Assembly: GCA_017983955.1 (NCBI GenBank)
Contig: JAGOAJ010000004.1
Location: forward strand, 62,001 to 126,000
Source: Burkholderiaceae bacterium
Lineage (GTDB): Bacteria; Pseudomonadota; Gammaproteobacteria; Burkholderiales; Burkholderiaceae_B
Reading direction: 5' to 3'
DNA: 64,000 nt
The notes under the pieces are model-generated. The model worked only from the letters and a program-made list of their open reading frames with translations. It searched no databases and had not been told where the DNA came from. The first letter of the stretch is position 1; every line of letters starts with the position of its first letter. Shown piece after piece: positions 27,673-37,365 of the stretch. The position numbers and the translations under genes are program-made.

Positions 27673-28689
27673 TTAGCGTATAGGCAAGGCGTACATCAAA
27701 CCGCCTTTTGTCCATTGGGCATTCAAGCCGCGCTGAATTTGCAGTGCGCTGCCTAGGCCAACGTTGCGCTCGAAGCTTTCACCGTAGTTACCCACCTGCT
27801 TGATGATGTTATAAGCCCATTTTTCATCAACACCCATATTTTTGCCCGCGCCTTCGGTAACGCCCAGCATGCGCTGGATATTCGGGTTGGTGCTTTTGAG
27901 TTGCTCATCCACATTGGCAGAAGTAACACCCAGTTCTTCAGCACCCACCATAGCGTGCAAAGACCACTTGACCACATTCAGCCAGCGGTCATCGCCCTGG
28001 CGTACATACGGCCCTAGAGGTTCTTTGGAAATAATTTCAGGCAAGACCACGTAGTCGTCGGGTTTTTCCAGCTTGGAAATGCGTATGGACGCCAGTCCCG
28101 ATGCGTCAGTGGTAAATACGTCGCAACGGCCTGCGGCGAAGGCATTAACCACTTCATTAAATTGTTCTAGCACCACGGGCTTATAGTTGACGTTGTTCGC
28201 CCTGGCCCAGTCAGCCATAGTATTTTCATTGGATGTACCTGTTTGCATGCAAACACTGGCGCCATTGATATCCTTGGCGCTGGTCACACCCAAGGACTTA
28301 GGCACCAGAAAACCCTGGCCATCGTAAAAGTTAATGCCTGTGTGAATGGCACCTACAGCGGTATCACGTTGCTGCGTCACGGTGGTATTGCGCGCCAACA
28401 AATCGATTTCACCGGACTGCAATGCGGTAAAACGCTGCTGGGCATTCAACGGCACGGCCTTGTACTTAGTAGCATCGCCCAAAACGGCAGCAGCCACCGC
28501 TCGACACATATCAATATCCAGCCCTTGCCATACGCCCTTGGAGTCAGGGGCGGAAAAGCCAGCAAACCCCGTGGTGACACCACAATGCACCACGCCACGT
28601 TGTTTAACAATGTCCAGCGTGTCTGCCTGTGCCACCTGCATACCCGCCAGCGTCACAAGCAACCCAACTGCGATTTTTATTTTGCGCAT
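27673..28689 (-). CDS. General L-amino-acid ABC transporter binding protein (AapJ-like), orphan
   Basis: A periplasmic amino-acid binding protein of the AapJ/YhdW type. 338 residues from ATG 28689: signal peptide ending at AQA, then LDIVKQRGVVHCGVTTGFAGFS and LARNTTVTQQRDTAVG, with the C terminus ending in GLMYALPIR. The ATPase and permeases that usually follow in aapJQMP are absent on either side. It may serve a transporter elsewhere or be a relic. The AACCGTT heptamer is tandemly doubled at 28708-28721, just ahead of its ribosome binding site. Confidence 0.88.
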   Translation of the reverse strand: MRKIKIAVGLLVTLAGMQVAQADTLDIVKQRGVVHCGVTTGFAGFSAPDSKGVWQGLDIDMCRAVAAAVLGDATKYKAVPLNAQQRFTALQSGEIDLLARNTTVTQQRDTAVGAIHTGINFYDGQGFLVPKSLGVTSAKDINGASVCMQTGTSNENTMADWARANNVNYKPVVLEQFNEVVNAFAAGRCDVFTTDASGLASIRISKLEKPDDYVVLPEIISKEPLGPYVRQGDDRWLNVVKWSLHAMVGAEELGVTSANVDEQLKSTNPNIQRMLGVTEGAGKNMGVDEKWAYNIIKQVGNYGESFERNVGLGSALQIQRGLNAQWTKGGLMYALPIR

Positions 28690-28767
28690 GATAATAACTC
28701 CTGTGTGAACCGTTAACCGTTCAGGCATATTACCGCAATCACTGCACTGCCAAGCTAGCGACTCGAC

Positions 28768-30042
28768 TTAGTCATAACTACGTATATCGTCAATGACCTT
28801 GCCGTCGTTGGGCAAGCTGCCCGGCTCGACCACCTGTATGTCGGCTCGCAACTTGGTCAACTCTCGGACCGACGCCGTTAACTGTTCCAGATAGCTATCG
28901 GTGGCCTGAGCCAATTCAGCCTGCAGCACCATGATGTCGCTGCCCACCTGACCACTAACCACCAACCTGGCCTTGCTTACTTCAGGATGGCGTTGCAATA
29001 CCTGTGCAATTTGTTCTGGATGGACAAACATGCCCCGGACTTTGGTGGTCTGGTCGGCTCGCCCCATCCAGCCTTTGATGCGTCTGTTAGTGCGTCCGCA
29101 GGGCGACACACCCGCCATGATGGCAGATAGATCGCCAGTACCAAAGCGCACTAGCGGATAGTCTGGATTCAAGGTGGTCACCACCACTTCACCGACTTCG
29201 CCATCTGGAACAGCCTGGTTGGTACCTGGACGCACAATTTCCAGAATAATGTCTTCGTTCACCACCAAGCCTTCCCGGGCGGACGTCTCATAGGCCATCA
29301 TGCCCAGATCGGCACTGCCATAAGCTTGGTAGCCCTCGATGCCATGTTCAGCAAACCAGGTGCGCAAAGAAGGTGGGAACGCCTCGCCAGAAAACAGCGC
29401 CCTGGTCAGAGACGGTAGGCGCACCTCCATTTCAGCCGCCTTTTCCAGAATGATCTTTAGAAAGCTAGGCGTGCCGGTATAGCCTGTAGGCGCCAAATCG
29501 GCGATGGTGTGAACCTGCATTTCGGTTTGCCCTACCCCGCCCGGGAACACGGTACAACCCAGGGCGTGCCCGGCCGTTTCCATCATGGAGCCCGCCGGCG
29601 TAAAGTGATAGGAAAAACAATTATGTATCAATTGGCCGGGGCGAAACCCTGCCGCGTGCAGAGCACGTCCAAACCCCCAATAGTCGGGCCGCTTACTTTC
29701 CGGTTCGTACATGGGTCCGGGCGAAGAAAACACGCGCACGGCATCGCCCCAGCCTATCGCCGAAAAACCGCCAAAGATACGGGTCGGGTCCGACTCGGCA
29801 GGATCAGTTCTGGCATTACGCGCGGCCAACTGAGCTTGCAGCAAATCGCTTTTGCGTACGACTGGAATTTGTTCCAGGTCAGAGCGTTGTTTGATGCTTG
29901 CAGGGTCTAACCCCTGGAGTTGCTGCGCTATTGCGGGCGCCCGCTCGCAGGCGCGTTGTAGTGCCACTGGCAAGCGCCGCATCAAAAGCTGCTCGCGCTC
30001 GTCAGGAGACGCCGACTCGCGCCCTTCGAAATAGTTACTCAT
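28768..30042 (-). CDS. Phenylacetate-CoA ligase-like AMP-forming enzyme
   Basis: An adenylate-forming ligase of the PaaK type, last gene of the transporter operon. 424 residues from ATG 30042, which has a G-rich site (GGGGG) just upstream; in-frame starts further upstream would lie inside livF. It carries GYTGTPSFLKIILEKA, the adenylate-binding QAYGSADLGMMAYE and a C-terminal hinge RGMFVHPEQIAQVL. PaaK enzymes activate phenylacetate; here no paa catabolic genes are present, so the acid could be another aromatic or aliphatic one. Confidence 0.8.
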   Translation of the reverse strand: MSNYFEGRESASPDEREQLLMRRLPVALQRACERAPAIAQQLQGLDPASIKQRSDLEQIPVVRKSDLLQAQLAARNARTDPAESDPTRIFGGFSAIGWGDAVRVFSSPGPMYEPESKRPDYWGFGRALHAAGFRPGQLIHNCFSYHFTPAGSMMETAGHALGCTVFPGGVGQTEMQVHTIADLAPTGYTGTPSFLKIILEKAAEMEVRLPSLTRALFSGEAFPPSLRTWFAEHGIEGYQAYGSADLGMMAYETSAREGLVVNEDIILEIVRPGTNQAVPDGEVGEVVVTTLNPDYPLVRFGTGDLSAIMAGVSPCGRTNRRIKGWMGRADQTTKVRGMFVHPEQIAQVLQRHPEVSKARLVVSGQVGSDIMVLQAELAQATDSYLEQLTASVRELTKLRADIQVVEPGSLPNDGKVIDDIRSYD

Positions 30043-30067
30043 GGTGCCCCCTAGGTAGCGGTCGCCG

Positions 30068-30898
30068 TTACGCCAGCCAGCGCTTGCGACGACGATAGAA
30101 TTTTGTATCGCGGAAGTTTTTGCGCTCGCCGCTAGAAACACCCAAGTAGAATTCCTTGACGTCTTCATTTTCAGCCAATTCTTTGGCTTCACCGTCCATC
30201 ATGACTCGGCCATTTTCAAGAATGTAGCCATAGTCGGAATAACGCAGGGCAATATTGGTGTTCTGTTCAGCCAGCAGAAAGCTGACACCTTCGCGCTGAT
30301 TAAGATCACGCACGATTTCAAAAATCTCGACCACAATTTGCGGCGCCAAGCCCATAGAGGGCTCATCCAGCAATATCATGTTGGGGTTGGCCATCAGGGC
30401 TCGCCCTATAGCGGTCATTTGTTGCTCACCACCCGAGGTATAGCCTGCCTGACTAGTACGTCGCTGCTTGAGTCGGGGGAAATACTGGTAAACCTTATCC
30501 AAAGACGCCGCAAGTTCGCCACGACTAATATTGCGCGTGTAGGCGCCGGTCAACAAATTGTCTTCTATAGTCAGGTGGGCGAAGCAATGTCGTCCTTCCA
30601 TGACCTGAATCACGCCACGCTTGACCAGATCAGCAGGTGTCAACCTGTCTATGCGTTCGCCACGATAATCAATGCTGCCTTTGGTGACATCACCGCGTTC
30701 AGCCCTAAGCAAGTTGGATACAGCACGCAACGTGGTGGTTTTACCCGCTCCGTTGGCCCCCAGCAATGCCACAATCTTGCCTTCCGGCACCACCAGCGAC
30801 ACCCCTTTCAGCACCAGGATAACGTGGTTGTATATGACCTCTATGCCATTGACACTAAGGAGGATATTCGGCGTTTCCGCCTGGACATGCGCATTCAT
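30068..30898 (-). CDS. livF: LivF-type ATPase of branched-chain-type ABC importer
   Basis: One of two ATPases of the operon's importer. 276 residues: Walker A GANGAGKTT, signature YTSGGEQQM (a variant of LSGGE), Walker B MILLDEPSMGLAP. Compared with LivF the protein has a basic C-terminal tail of about 25 residues (GERKNFRDTKFYRRRKR). It follows the binding-protein gene after a 62-base gap that contains a strong hairpin. Confidence 0.9.
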   Translation of the reverse strand: MNAHVQAETPNILLSVNGIEVIYNHVILVLKGVSLVVPEGKIVALLGANGAGKTTTLRAVSNLLRAERGDVTKGSIDYRGERIDRLTPADLVKRGVIQVMEGRHCFAHLTIEDNLLTGAYTRNISRGELAASLDKVYQYFPRLKQRRTSQAGYTSGGEQQMTAIGRALMANPNMILLDEPSMGLAPQIVVEIFEIVRDLNQREGVSFLLAEQNTNIALRYSDYGYILENGRVMMDGEAKELAENEDVKEFYLGVSSGERKNFRDTKFYRRRKRWLA

Positions 30899-30922
30899 AA
30901 GTAGTCCCTGCTGTCAATTCAA

Positions 30923-30950
30923 CCGGCAGGCGCACTGCTGCGCCTGCCGG
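30923..30950 (-). promoter_or_regulatory. Perfect 12-bp hairpin between binding protein and livF
   Basis: CCGGCAGGCGCA (30923-30934), loop CTGC, TGCGCCTGCCGG (30939-30950). It lies 10 bases after the stop of the binding-protein gene and is not followed by a U tract, so it reads as an mRNA-stabilising or partial-termination stem that keeps the binding protein more abundant than downstream products. This is inference. Confidence 0.6.
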
Positions 30951-30960
30951 ACTTGCTACA

Positions 30961-32286
30961 TTACCCTTCGCAGGTGCGAGGTGTTATTTTCTTCTCGGCG
31001 GCGTATTTCTCGGCTAGCTCTTTGACCAGAGGATCGATAAATTTCTTATCGGCCTGATACCAGTCTGAAACCAGGTTGAATTTAGCGCCATCCCACTGAA
31101 TGATGCGGGACCAGTCGTCGCCCTTGTGATCTTGGCAACTAGTTTTCACGGGGCGCATCAATTCGCCAAAGCCCAGTTCATTCAAACGCTCTTGGGTCAG
31201 GTCCAGGTTTTCAAAGCCCCACCGGACTTGCTCGGGGGTCATGTGCTTGCCCTTGCCGTACTTTTCCTGGGCAGCGCGTATGGCTTCAACCTGCAGCATG
31301 GAAATCATCATGCCACGTGTATGCGCAAGGGAACCCACGCCTTTGCCACCATCTGCTGTGCCCTGACCCTTGTCATACACCAGGGTTTTCAAGTCTTCAT
31401 GAACGCGACCTTTTTCCAGGCTGTTATGTATGGTGATGCCGTTATAGCCTTTGGCCACTGCACCCAGATCCTGCACGTCAGTTTCTGAACTGGCCCACCA
31501 GATGCCATACATTTTGTCGCGTGGATAACCGACAGCCTGTGCTTCACGAATCGCGGTAGGCGTCATAATGCCTGCGCTCCATAGCAGCACGTAGTCGGGT
31601 TTACTTTGACGAATTTGCAGCCAGGTGGACTTTTGCTGTACGCCAGGTGCAGTTACGGGGTAAAGCTGTAAGTCAAAGCCGTGGGCCTTGGCACGCGACT
31701 CCAGTAGCACTATTGGCTCTTTGCCATAGGGCGAGTCATGAAAAACCAGGGCAATTTTTTTGCCTTTCAGCTTGTCTTCACCGCCTTCTTTTTTGGCAAT
31801 GTCCTGAATCATGGAATCAGCCGCGGTCCAGTAGTTACCCAATAGCGGGAAGTTCCACTTAAACACCGCGCCGTTAGCCGACTGCGACAGGCCGTAGCCC
31901 ATGGTAACCACGGGGTAGCCATCAACGGTTGCCTTATCGGTCACCGCAAACGTAATACCTGTGGACTGGGTGTCAAAGCCCGAAGCGCCGCCGTGCTTTT
32001 CTTTCAGACGCTCGTAGCATTCAACACCGCGGTCAGTGGCGTAAGCCGTTTCGCACTCTTCGTAAACGATTTTTACGCCGTTAACACCACCGTCACGTGC
32101 ATTGACCAGCTTTAGGTAATCCATCTTGCCGTCAGCCCAAGGTATGCCCAAAGGTGCAAACGAGCCTGTGCGGTAAGCCAACAGGGGAATGAATTGCTCT
32201 TCAGCGGCGGCGGCGGGCGTAGCGACCGTTGCCATCGCTCCGGCGACAGCCACGATGGCAGCGGCAAATTTAAAGGAACGTTTCAT
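30961..32286 (-). CDS. Periplasmic binding protein of branched-chain-type ABC importer
   Basis: Solute receptor for the livHMGF-type importer. 441 residues, longer than LivK (about 370): a signal peptide with AVAGAMATVATPAAAAEE, then IPLLAYRTGSFAPLG and the lobe motif KKIALVFHDSPYGKEP. Cysteines at CETAY and ECYERL and near CQD may form disulfides. Ligand unknown; the flanking CoA ligases suggest an organic acid rather than leucine. Confidence 0.88.
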   Translation of the reverse strand: MKRSFKFAAAIVAVAGAMATVATPAAAAEEQFIPLLAYRTGSFAPLGIPWADGKMDYLKLVNARDGGVNGVKIVYEECETAYATDRGVECYERLKEKHGGASGFDTQSTGITFAVTDKATVDGYPVVTMGYGLSQSANGAVFKWNFPLLGNYWTAADSMIQDIAKKEGGEDKLKGKKIALVFHDSPYGKEPIVLLESRAKAHGFDLQLYPVTAPGVQQKSTWLQIRQSKPDYVLLWSAGIMTPTAIREAQAVGYPRDKMYGIWWASSETDVQDLGAVAKGYNGITIHNSLEKGRVHEDLKTLVYDKGQGTADGGKGVGSLAHTRGMMISMLQVEAIRAAQEKYGKGKHMTPEQVRWGFENLDLTQERLNELGFGELMRPVKTSCQDHKGDDWSRIIQWDGAKFNLVSDWYQADKKFIDPLVKELAEKYAAEKKITPRTCEG

Positions 32287-32375
32287 GTCTAAGTCCTCCT
32301 TGGTGTCTGTTGCACCGTTTATTGACGGCGTGACCGGGTCTGGTCAACCGGATACTGAAATTAACTACAACAAAA

Positions 32376-33440
32376 TTAATGCGGGAACGGCCATATACGA
32401 AGTTTTTCCTTGCCTATGCTCCAGAGTCGCGCCAAACCGTGGGGTTCGACGATCAAGAAAAACACAATCAATGCGCCAAACACCATATGTTCTATATGTG
32501 ACGCCGTATCAATGCCTAGGGGCAAACCAAACCATCCGGGTACATTAGTCAGTAGCACAGGCACCAGCACCATAAAGGCCGCGCCGAAAAAACTGCCGAC
32601 GATGGAACCCAGGCCGCCAATAATTACAATAAACAGCAATTGCAAGGACCGGTTCAAGTCAAAAGCCAACGGTTCCCAGGAGCCCAGGTGTATATACGCC
32701 CACAACGCACCCGCCACGCCGATGATGAAAGAGCTGACCGCAAACGCCGTCAACTTGGCATACACCGGGCGTATGCCGATAACCGAGGCTGCAACGTCCA
32801 TGTCACGTATCGCCATCCACTGCCGCCCTATGGCGCCACGCACTAGGTTTTTGGCCAGCAACGCAAACACCACCACGAACGTCAATACAAACAAATAGCG
32901 CTGTATGGGGGTTTGAATAGGCAGGCCAAACGCAGTCAATGGCGGCACGGACACGTTGCCCGAGGCCGAATAATTGGTAAAAAATGGTATGCGTAAAAAA
33001 GCCCAGTCTATAAAGAACTGCGCTGCCAAGGTGGTGACCGCCAGGTACAGCCCCCGAATTCGCAGGCTAGGCACCCCAAACACGACGCCGACCAGGGTGG
33101 CAAACACCCCGCCCAGCAATATCTGGATAACCAGTGGCGTTGCAGGCATGCGAACGCCAAAGTTCCAGGCTGCATAAGCGCCCACCGCCATGAAAGCCCC
33201 AGATCCTATGGAAATTTGCCCACAGTATCCAACCAGGATATTCAGGCCTATCGCCGCCAGCGACAGGATCAAAAAGGGCGTAAGTATGGCTTGCAGAAAA
33301 TAGTTGGATGCTATAAATGGCACAAGCACAAAGGCCAGCGCCAATAGACCCAGAATAAAGACACGATCTTGCCGGATCGGGAAAATCTGCTGGTCAGACC
33401 GATACGTGCTTTTGAACTGGCCGTTTTCACGATAAAACAT
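32376..33440 (-). CDS. livM: LivM-type permease
   Basis: Inner-membrane permease, 354 residues and about 8-10 hydrophobic segments. The conserved motif LSLAAIGLNILVGYCGQISIGSGAF and the late GGLGSIVGSFFGAAF are typical of LivM (quoted in parts: GLNILVGYCGQISIG). It lies between livH and the binding-protein gene with gaps of about 70-90 bases. Confidence 0.9.
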   Translation of the reverse strand: MFYRENGQFKSTYRSDQQIFPIRQDRVFILGLLALAFVLVPFIASNYFLQAILTPFLILSLAAIGLNILVGYCGQISIGSGAFMAVGAYAAWNFGVRMPATPLVIQILLGGVFATLVGVVFGVPSLRIRGLYLAVTTLAAQFFIDWAFLRIPFFTNYSASGNVSVPPLTAFGLPIQTPIQRYLFVLTFVVVFALLAKNLVRGAIGRQWMAIRDMDVAASVIGIRPVYAKLTAFAVSSFIIGVAGALWAYIHLGSWEPLAFDLNRSLQLLFIVIIGGLGSIVGSFFGAAFMVLVPVLLTNVPGWFGLPLGIDTASHIEHMVFGALIVFFLIVEPHGLARLWSIGKEKLRIWPFPH

Positions 33441-33511
33441 AGTAGCTACCTGATTCTTTATTGAGACTGTTACAGGGTGACCGCCAACGGAGTATCCGAA
33501 GACGGGGCAAC

Positions 33512-34441
33512 CTAAACGCGGTCAATGATTTTTTCGCCAAACAACCCTTGGGGACGGAACAGCAGAAACACCAGAGCCAGGACATAAGCAAACCAGATCT
33601 CGATGCCACCGCCCACAAAAGGCCCTAGGTAGACTTCGGAAATCTTTTCACCCACACCTATGATGAGGCCGCCAATAATGGCACCTGGAACCGATGTCAG
33701 GCCGCCCAATATGACCACCGGCAAGGCGCGCAAGGCTGCCGTTGACAAGGTGAACTGCACCCCGAACTTGGACCCCCAGATAATGCCTGCGACCAAAGCC
33801 ACCAGCCCAGCGACAGTCCAGACCACCACCCAAATACGGTTCAGCGGAATACCTATGGATTGAGCGGCTTGGTGATCGTCGGCTACCGCGCGCAGAGCAC
33901 GTCCCAACGAGGTGTACTGAAAGAAGAAGGCCAGCACAGCCACCAACAAGGCTGCAACTGCCGCTGCTGTCAGGTCTTCCAGACTGATCAATATGCCGCC
34001 TTCAAACAGGCTTTCCATAATGAAAACCGGGTCTTTGGGCATGCCCACATCGATGGTGTAGACGCTGCTGCCGAAGATCATCTGACCCATGCCATCCAGG
34101 AAGTAGGCGATACCGATGGTGGCCATCAGTAGCGTAGTGCCTTCTTGGTTGACCAAGTAGCGCAAGGCGTAGCGTTCAATGACGACAGCAATAAGCCACA
34201 TGAAGACGGAACACACCGCGAATGCCAGGATGTTGGCCAGCAGCAGGCTTTCAAAGCCCAGCCATAGCGGTATCCAGGCCGAAAACCTGGCCATGGCCAG
34301 GGCGGCGATCAGCACCATAGCGCCCTGGGCAAAGTTAAATACCCCGGAAGCCTTGAAAATAAGCACAAACCCCAGCGCCACCAACGAGTACAACATACCC
34401 GTCATCAGGCCGCCAAACAGGGTTTCAAGAAAAAATGCCAT
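33512..34441 (-). CDS. livH: LivH-type permease
   Basis: Second inner-membrane permease, 309 residues, with the family start FLETLFGGLMTGMLYSLVAL, FNFAQGAMVLIAAL, and a C-terminal GGLTSVPGAIIGGLIIGVGE, the conserved cytoplasmic loop that touches the ATPase. It starts 15 bases after the livG stop. The livG-livH-livM-receptor-livF order is common in Betaproteobacteria. Confidence 0.92.
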   Translation of the reverse strand: MAFFLETLFGGLMTGMLYSLVALGFVLIFKASGVFNFAQGAMVLIAALAMARFSAWIPLWLGFESLLLANILAFAVCSVFMWLIAVVIERYALRYLVNQEGTTLLMATIGIAYFLDGMGQMIFGSSVYTIDVGMPKDPVFIMESLFEGGILISLEDLTAAAVAALLVAVLAFFFQYTSLGRALRAVADDHQAAQSIGIPLNRIWVVVWTVAGLVALVAGIIWGSKFGVQFTLSTAALRALPVVILGGLTSVPGAIIGGLIIGVGEKISEVYLGPFVGGGIEIWFAYVLALVFLLFRPQGLFGEKIIDRV

Positions 34442-34456
34442 GTCGATTTCCCCTGA

Positions 34457-35251
34457 TTAATCGTTGGCGCCAAGATAGGCACGAATTACATCTGGATTGT
34501 TGCGAACATCGTCGGGCAAGCCGTCGCCAATTTTCTTACCGTAATCCAGCACCACGACACGATCAGAAATATCCATGACCACCGCCATATCGTGTTCAAT
34601 CAGAACAATGGTGGTACCGTATTCATCGTTGACATCCAGGATAAAACGGCTCATGTCCTGTTTTTCCTCGATGTTCATGCCTGCCATGGGTTCATCCAGC
34701 AACAAAATACGCGGTTCCATGGCCAGGGCACGGCCCAAGTCAACGCGCTTTTGCAAACCGTAGGGCAAACGCCCTACCGGCGTTTTCCGATAGGCCTGAA
34801 TTTCCAAGAAGTCGATGATGTTTTCGACAACCTCACGGTTGGCATTTTCTTCGCGTTCGGCCGACCCCAGACGGAAAGCCTGGGCCAGTATGCCGCTGTT
34901 CATGCGCAGGTTGCGCCCCGTCATGATGTTATCCAGCACGCTCATGCCCTTGAACAAGGCCAGGTTCTGGAAAGTACGGGCAATCCCCATTTCAGCGGCC
35001 CGGCGCGAGTTCATTTTGGCGAACTTGATGCCAGACAAGGTGATTTCACCCTGTTGCGCCGTGTAAACCCCATTGATCACGTTCAACATAGAGCTTTTAC
35101 CAGCCCCGTTAGGACCGATAATTGAGCGGATCTCGTGTTCTTTGACGTCAAACGAGATATCGGTCAACGCCTTTACACCGCCAAATGCCAGCGAAATATT
35201 CTTCAGGTCCAATATAACGTCACCGACCCGGTGGTTGCGATCTTGACTCAT
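34457..35251 (-). CDS. livG: LivG-type ATPase of branched-chain-type ABC importer
   Basis: 264 residues: Walker A GPNGAGKSS, LSGIKFAKMNSR, the signature region LPYGLQKRVDLGRALA (a variant found in LivG), Walker B ILLLDEPMAGMN and H-loop LIEHDMAVVMD. Its ATG overlaps the stop of the acyl-CoA ligase gene (TAATG), so transport and activation are translationally coupled. Confidence 0.92.
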   Translation of the reverse strand: MSQDRNHRVGDVILDLKNISLAFGGVKALTDISFDVKEHEIRSIIGPNGAGKSSMLNVINGVYTAQQGEITLSGIKFAKMNSRRAAEMGIARTFQNLALFKGMSVLDNIMTGRNLRMNSGILAQAFRLGSAEREENANREVVENIIDFLEIQAYRKTPVGRLPYGLQKRVDLGRALAMEPRILLLDEPMAGMNIEEKQDMSRFILDVNDEYGTTIVLIEHDMAVVMDISDRVVVLDYGKKIGDGLPDDVRNNPDVIRAYLGAND

Positions 35252-37227
35252 TACGCAGCCTTCTGTTTGTTACTGGGAAATACCTTGGCGCTTGCAATTT
35301 TCAGGTCGGCGGAAATCATCCCAGAGCGACCATCTTCAAACTTGACCTCGGTTTCAATAAACTGGTTCGGCTTGTTCTGAAACAAGGCGTCGACCAGCAC
35401 GCCGTACTTCTGGGCGATAAATGCCCGACGGACCTTGCGTGTACGCGTCAGTTCGTCGTCATCGGGGTCCAGTTCTTTGTGCAGTATCAGGAAGCGCGCC
35501 ACTTGCGAACCAGCCAACTTGGGATCTGCCGCCAGATCGGCATTCACCTGATCAACACAGTCGCAAATCAGCTTATAGACTTCGGGCTTGGCCGCCAAGT
35601 CGGTATATCCCGCATAGGGCAGGCCTTGACGTTCGGCCCAGTTGCCCACGGCTTCGAGGTCAATATTGATAAAGGCACAGACTTCAGGCATGCCGTTGCC
35701 AAAGGCGACAACTTCTTTGATGAATTGAAAAAACTTAAGCTTGTTTTCTATGTATTTAGGTGCAAACAAACTGCCATCAGCCAACTTGCCGACGTCTTTG
35801 GCGCGGTCAATAATTTTTAATTGGCCATCCACATCCAAATAGCCCGCGTCGCCCGTGTGGTACCAGCCATCAGCCGTGTAGGATTCGGCCGTGTCCTTGG
35901 GGTTGCGATAGTATTCCTTGAACATGCCTGGGCTTTTGATCTGGATTTCGCCGTTATCGGCGATACGCAGCTCTACCCCTTGGACGGGCGGCCCCACGCT
36001 ATCGGAACGCACTTGACCGTCTGACTGCACGCACACAAACACCGAGGTTTCGGTTGAACCGTACAACTGCTTAAGGTTGATGCCTATAGAGCGATAAAAC
36101 GTAAACAGGTCGGGGCCTATGGCTTCACCAGCGGTATAGGCAATACGTATCCGGCTCATGCCCAGAGCATTACGCAGGGGGCCATAAACCATAAAGTTAC
36201 CCAACTGGTACTTGACGCGATCCCACCAGCTGACGCCACTGTCTTTATCCAGAATACGGGTGCCCACGCGACGCGCCAAATCCATGCAGCTATGGAACAG
36301 CTTGCGCTTGATAGCGCTGGCGTCTTCCATACGTATCATGACGTGAGTCAGCAAATCTTCCAGAACCCGGGGTGGTGCGAAATAATAAGTTGGGCCTATG
36401 TCGTGCATGTCTATGGACACGGTTTCAGGCGATTCCGGATGATTGACCGTGAAGCCTGTGACCAAAAACTGCGTGTACGAGAACATGTTCTGGCCTATCC
36501 AGGCCGGCGGCAGGTAAGCCAGGACCTCTTCGTGGTCAGTCAGCCTTTCCAGTTCCTGTATGACCCTGGCCCGGTCAATCAGGGCATGGTGGCTAAGCAC
36601 TACGCCCTTGGGCTTGCCCGTGGTGCCAGAGGTATAAAACATGGCAGCGGTGTCTTCAGGGGTCAACGCCGCGGTTTTGTCATCAACATAGCTGGGATTA
36701 GCGGCTTTGTGCTGAGCACCCATTTCCAGCAGGGCATCGAACGACAGCAGCCCGTCTTCGTTGTAATTACGTAAGCCGCGTGGATCATCGTAGGCGATGT
36801 ATTTCAGTCCCGGACAGCTGTCACGGATTTCCAGCATTTTGTCGACCTGTTCCTGGTTTTCGACCACGGCCAGGTGAATGTCGGCATCTTGTAAAACAAA
36901 CAGCATTTCCTGCGCGACCGCATCCTGATATAAAGGCACAGGTATAGCGCCTATGGCCTGAGCGGCCATCATGGATAAGTAAAGCCGTGGTCGGTTCTCG
37001 CCTACAATAGCAATGTGCTGACCGGCTTGTACGCCCAGGGCCGCAAAACCGTGCGCCAACAGGTGTACATTTTGCGCCAGATCGGACCACGTCATGGTTT
37101 GCCATATGCCTAGATCTTTTTCACGCATGGCGGGCCGCGACCCGCGTACGGCGGCATGATGGCGTACCAAGGCGGGAAACGTATCAGGCCCCGCTTGGGC
37201 AGCTTGTGCAGACAGGTTTTGTCCCAC
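35251..37227 (-). CDS. FadD15-like acyl-CoA ligase (AMP-forming)
   Basis: First gene of the importer operon. 658 residues from GTG 37227, chosen because AAGGAG lies 5 bases upstream; an earlier GTG at 37245 precedes this site. Motifs: MFYTSGTTGKPKGVVLSHH (adenylate loop), LKQLYGSTETSV and DGWYHTGDAGYLD. Length and motifs fit long-chain acyl-CoA synthetases of the FadD15 group, but paired with an ABC importer and a PaaK-like ligase the acid may be medium-chain or aromatic. Confidence 0.82.
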   Translation of the reverse strand: MGQNLSAQAAQAGPDTFPALVRHHAAVRGSRPAMREKDLGIWQTMTWSDLAQNVHLLAHGFAALGVQAGQHIAIVGENRPRLYLSMMAAQAIGAIPVPLYQDAVAQEMLFVLQDADIHLAVVENQEQVDKMLEIRDSCPGLKYIAYDDPRGLRNYNEDGLLSFDALLEMGAQHKAANPSYVDDKTAALTPEDTAAMFYTSGTTGKPKGVVLSHHALIDRARVIQELERLTDHEEVLAYLPPAWIGQNMFSYTQFLVTGFTVNHPESPETVSIDMHDIGPTYYFAPPRVLEDLLTHVMIRMEDASAIKRKLFHSCMDLARRVGTRILDKDSGVSWWDRVKYQLGNFMVYGPLRNALGMSRIRIAYTAGEAIGPDLFTFYRSIGINLKQLYGSTETSVFVCVQSDGQVRSDSVGPPVQGVELRIADNGEIQIKSPGMFKEYYRNPKDTAESYTADGWYHTGDAGYLDVDGQLKIIDRAKDVGKLADGSLFAPKYIENKLKFFQFIKEVVAFGNGMPEVCAFINIDLEAVGNWAERQGLPYAGYTDLAAKPEVYKLICDCVDQVNADLAADPKLAGSQVARFLILHKELDPDDDELTRTRKVRRAFIAQKYGVLVDALFQNKPNQFIETEVKFEDGRSGMISADLKIASAKVFPSNKQKAA

Positions 37228-37365
37228 GATGTCTCCTTGAAGCACTATCTGAAACCGGCTCAGGTGGCCGGCGCATGATAACTACAGTATCTAAACACTA
37301 CTGATTAATTTGGCTTGTTTTATTTTTATATAGCAGTCAAGGTAAAGAATTACGCTAACACTAAC

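Noticed and set aside
32189-32898. Plus-strand open frames opposite the receptor and livM
   Set aside because: Reverse-strand shadows of transport genes; no start context.
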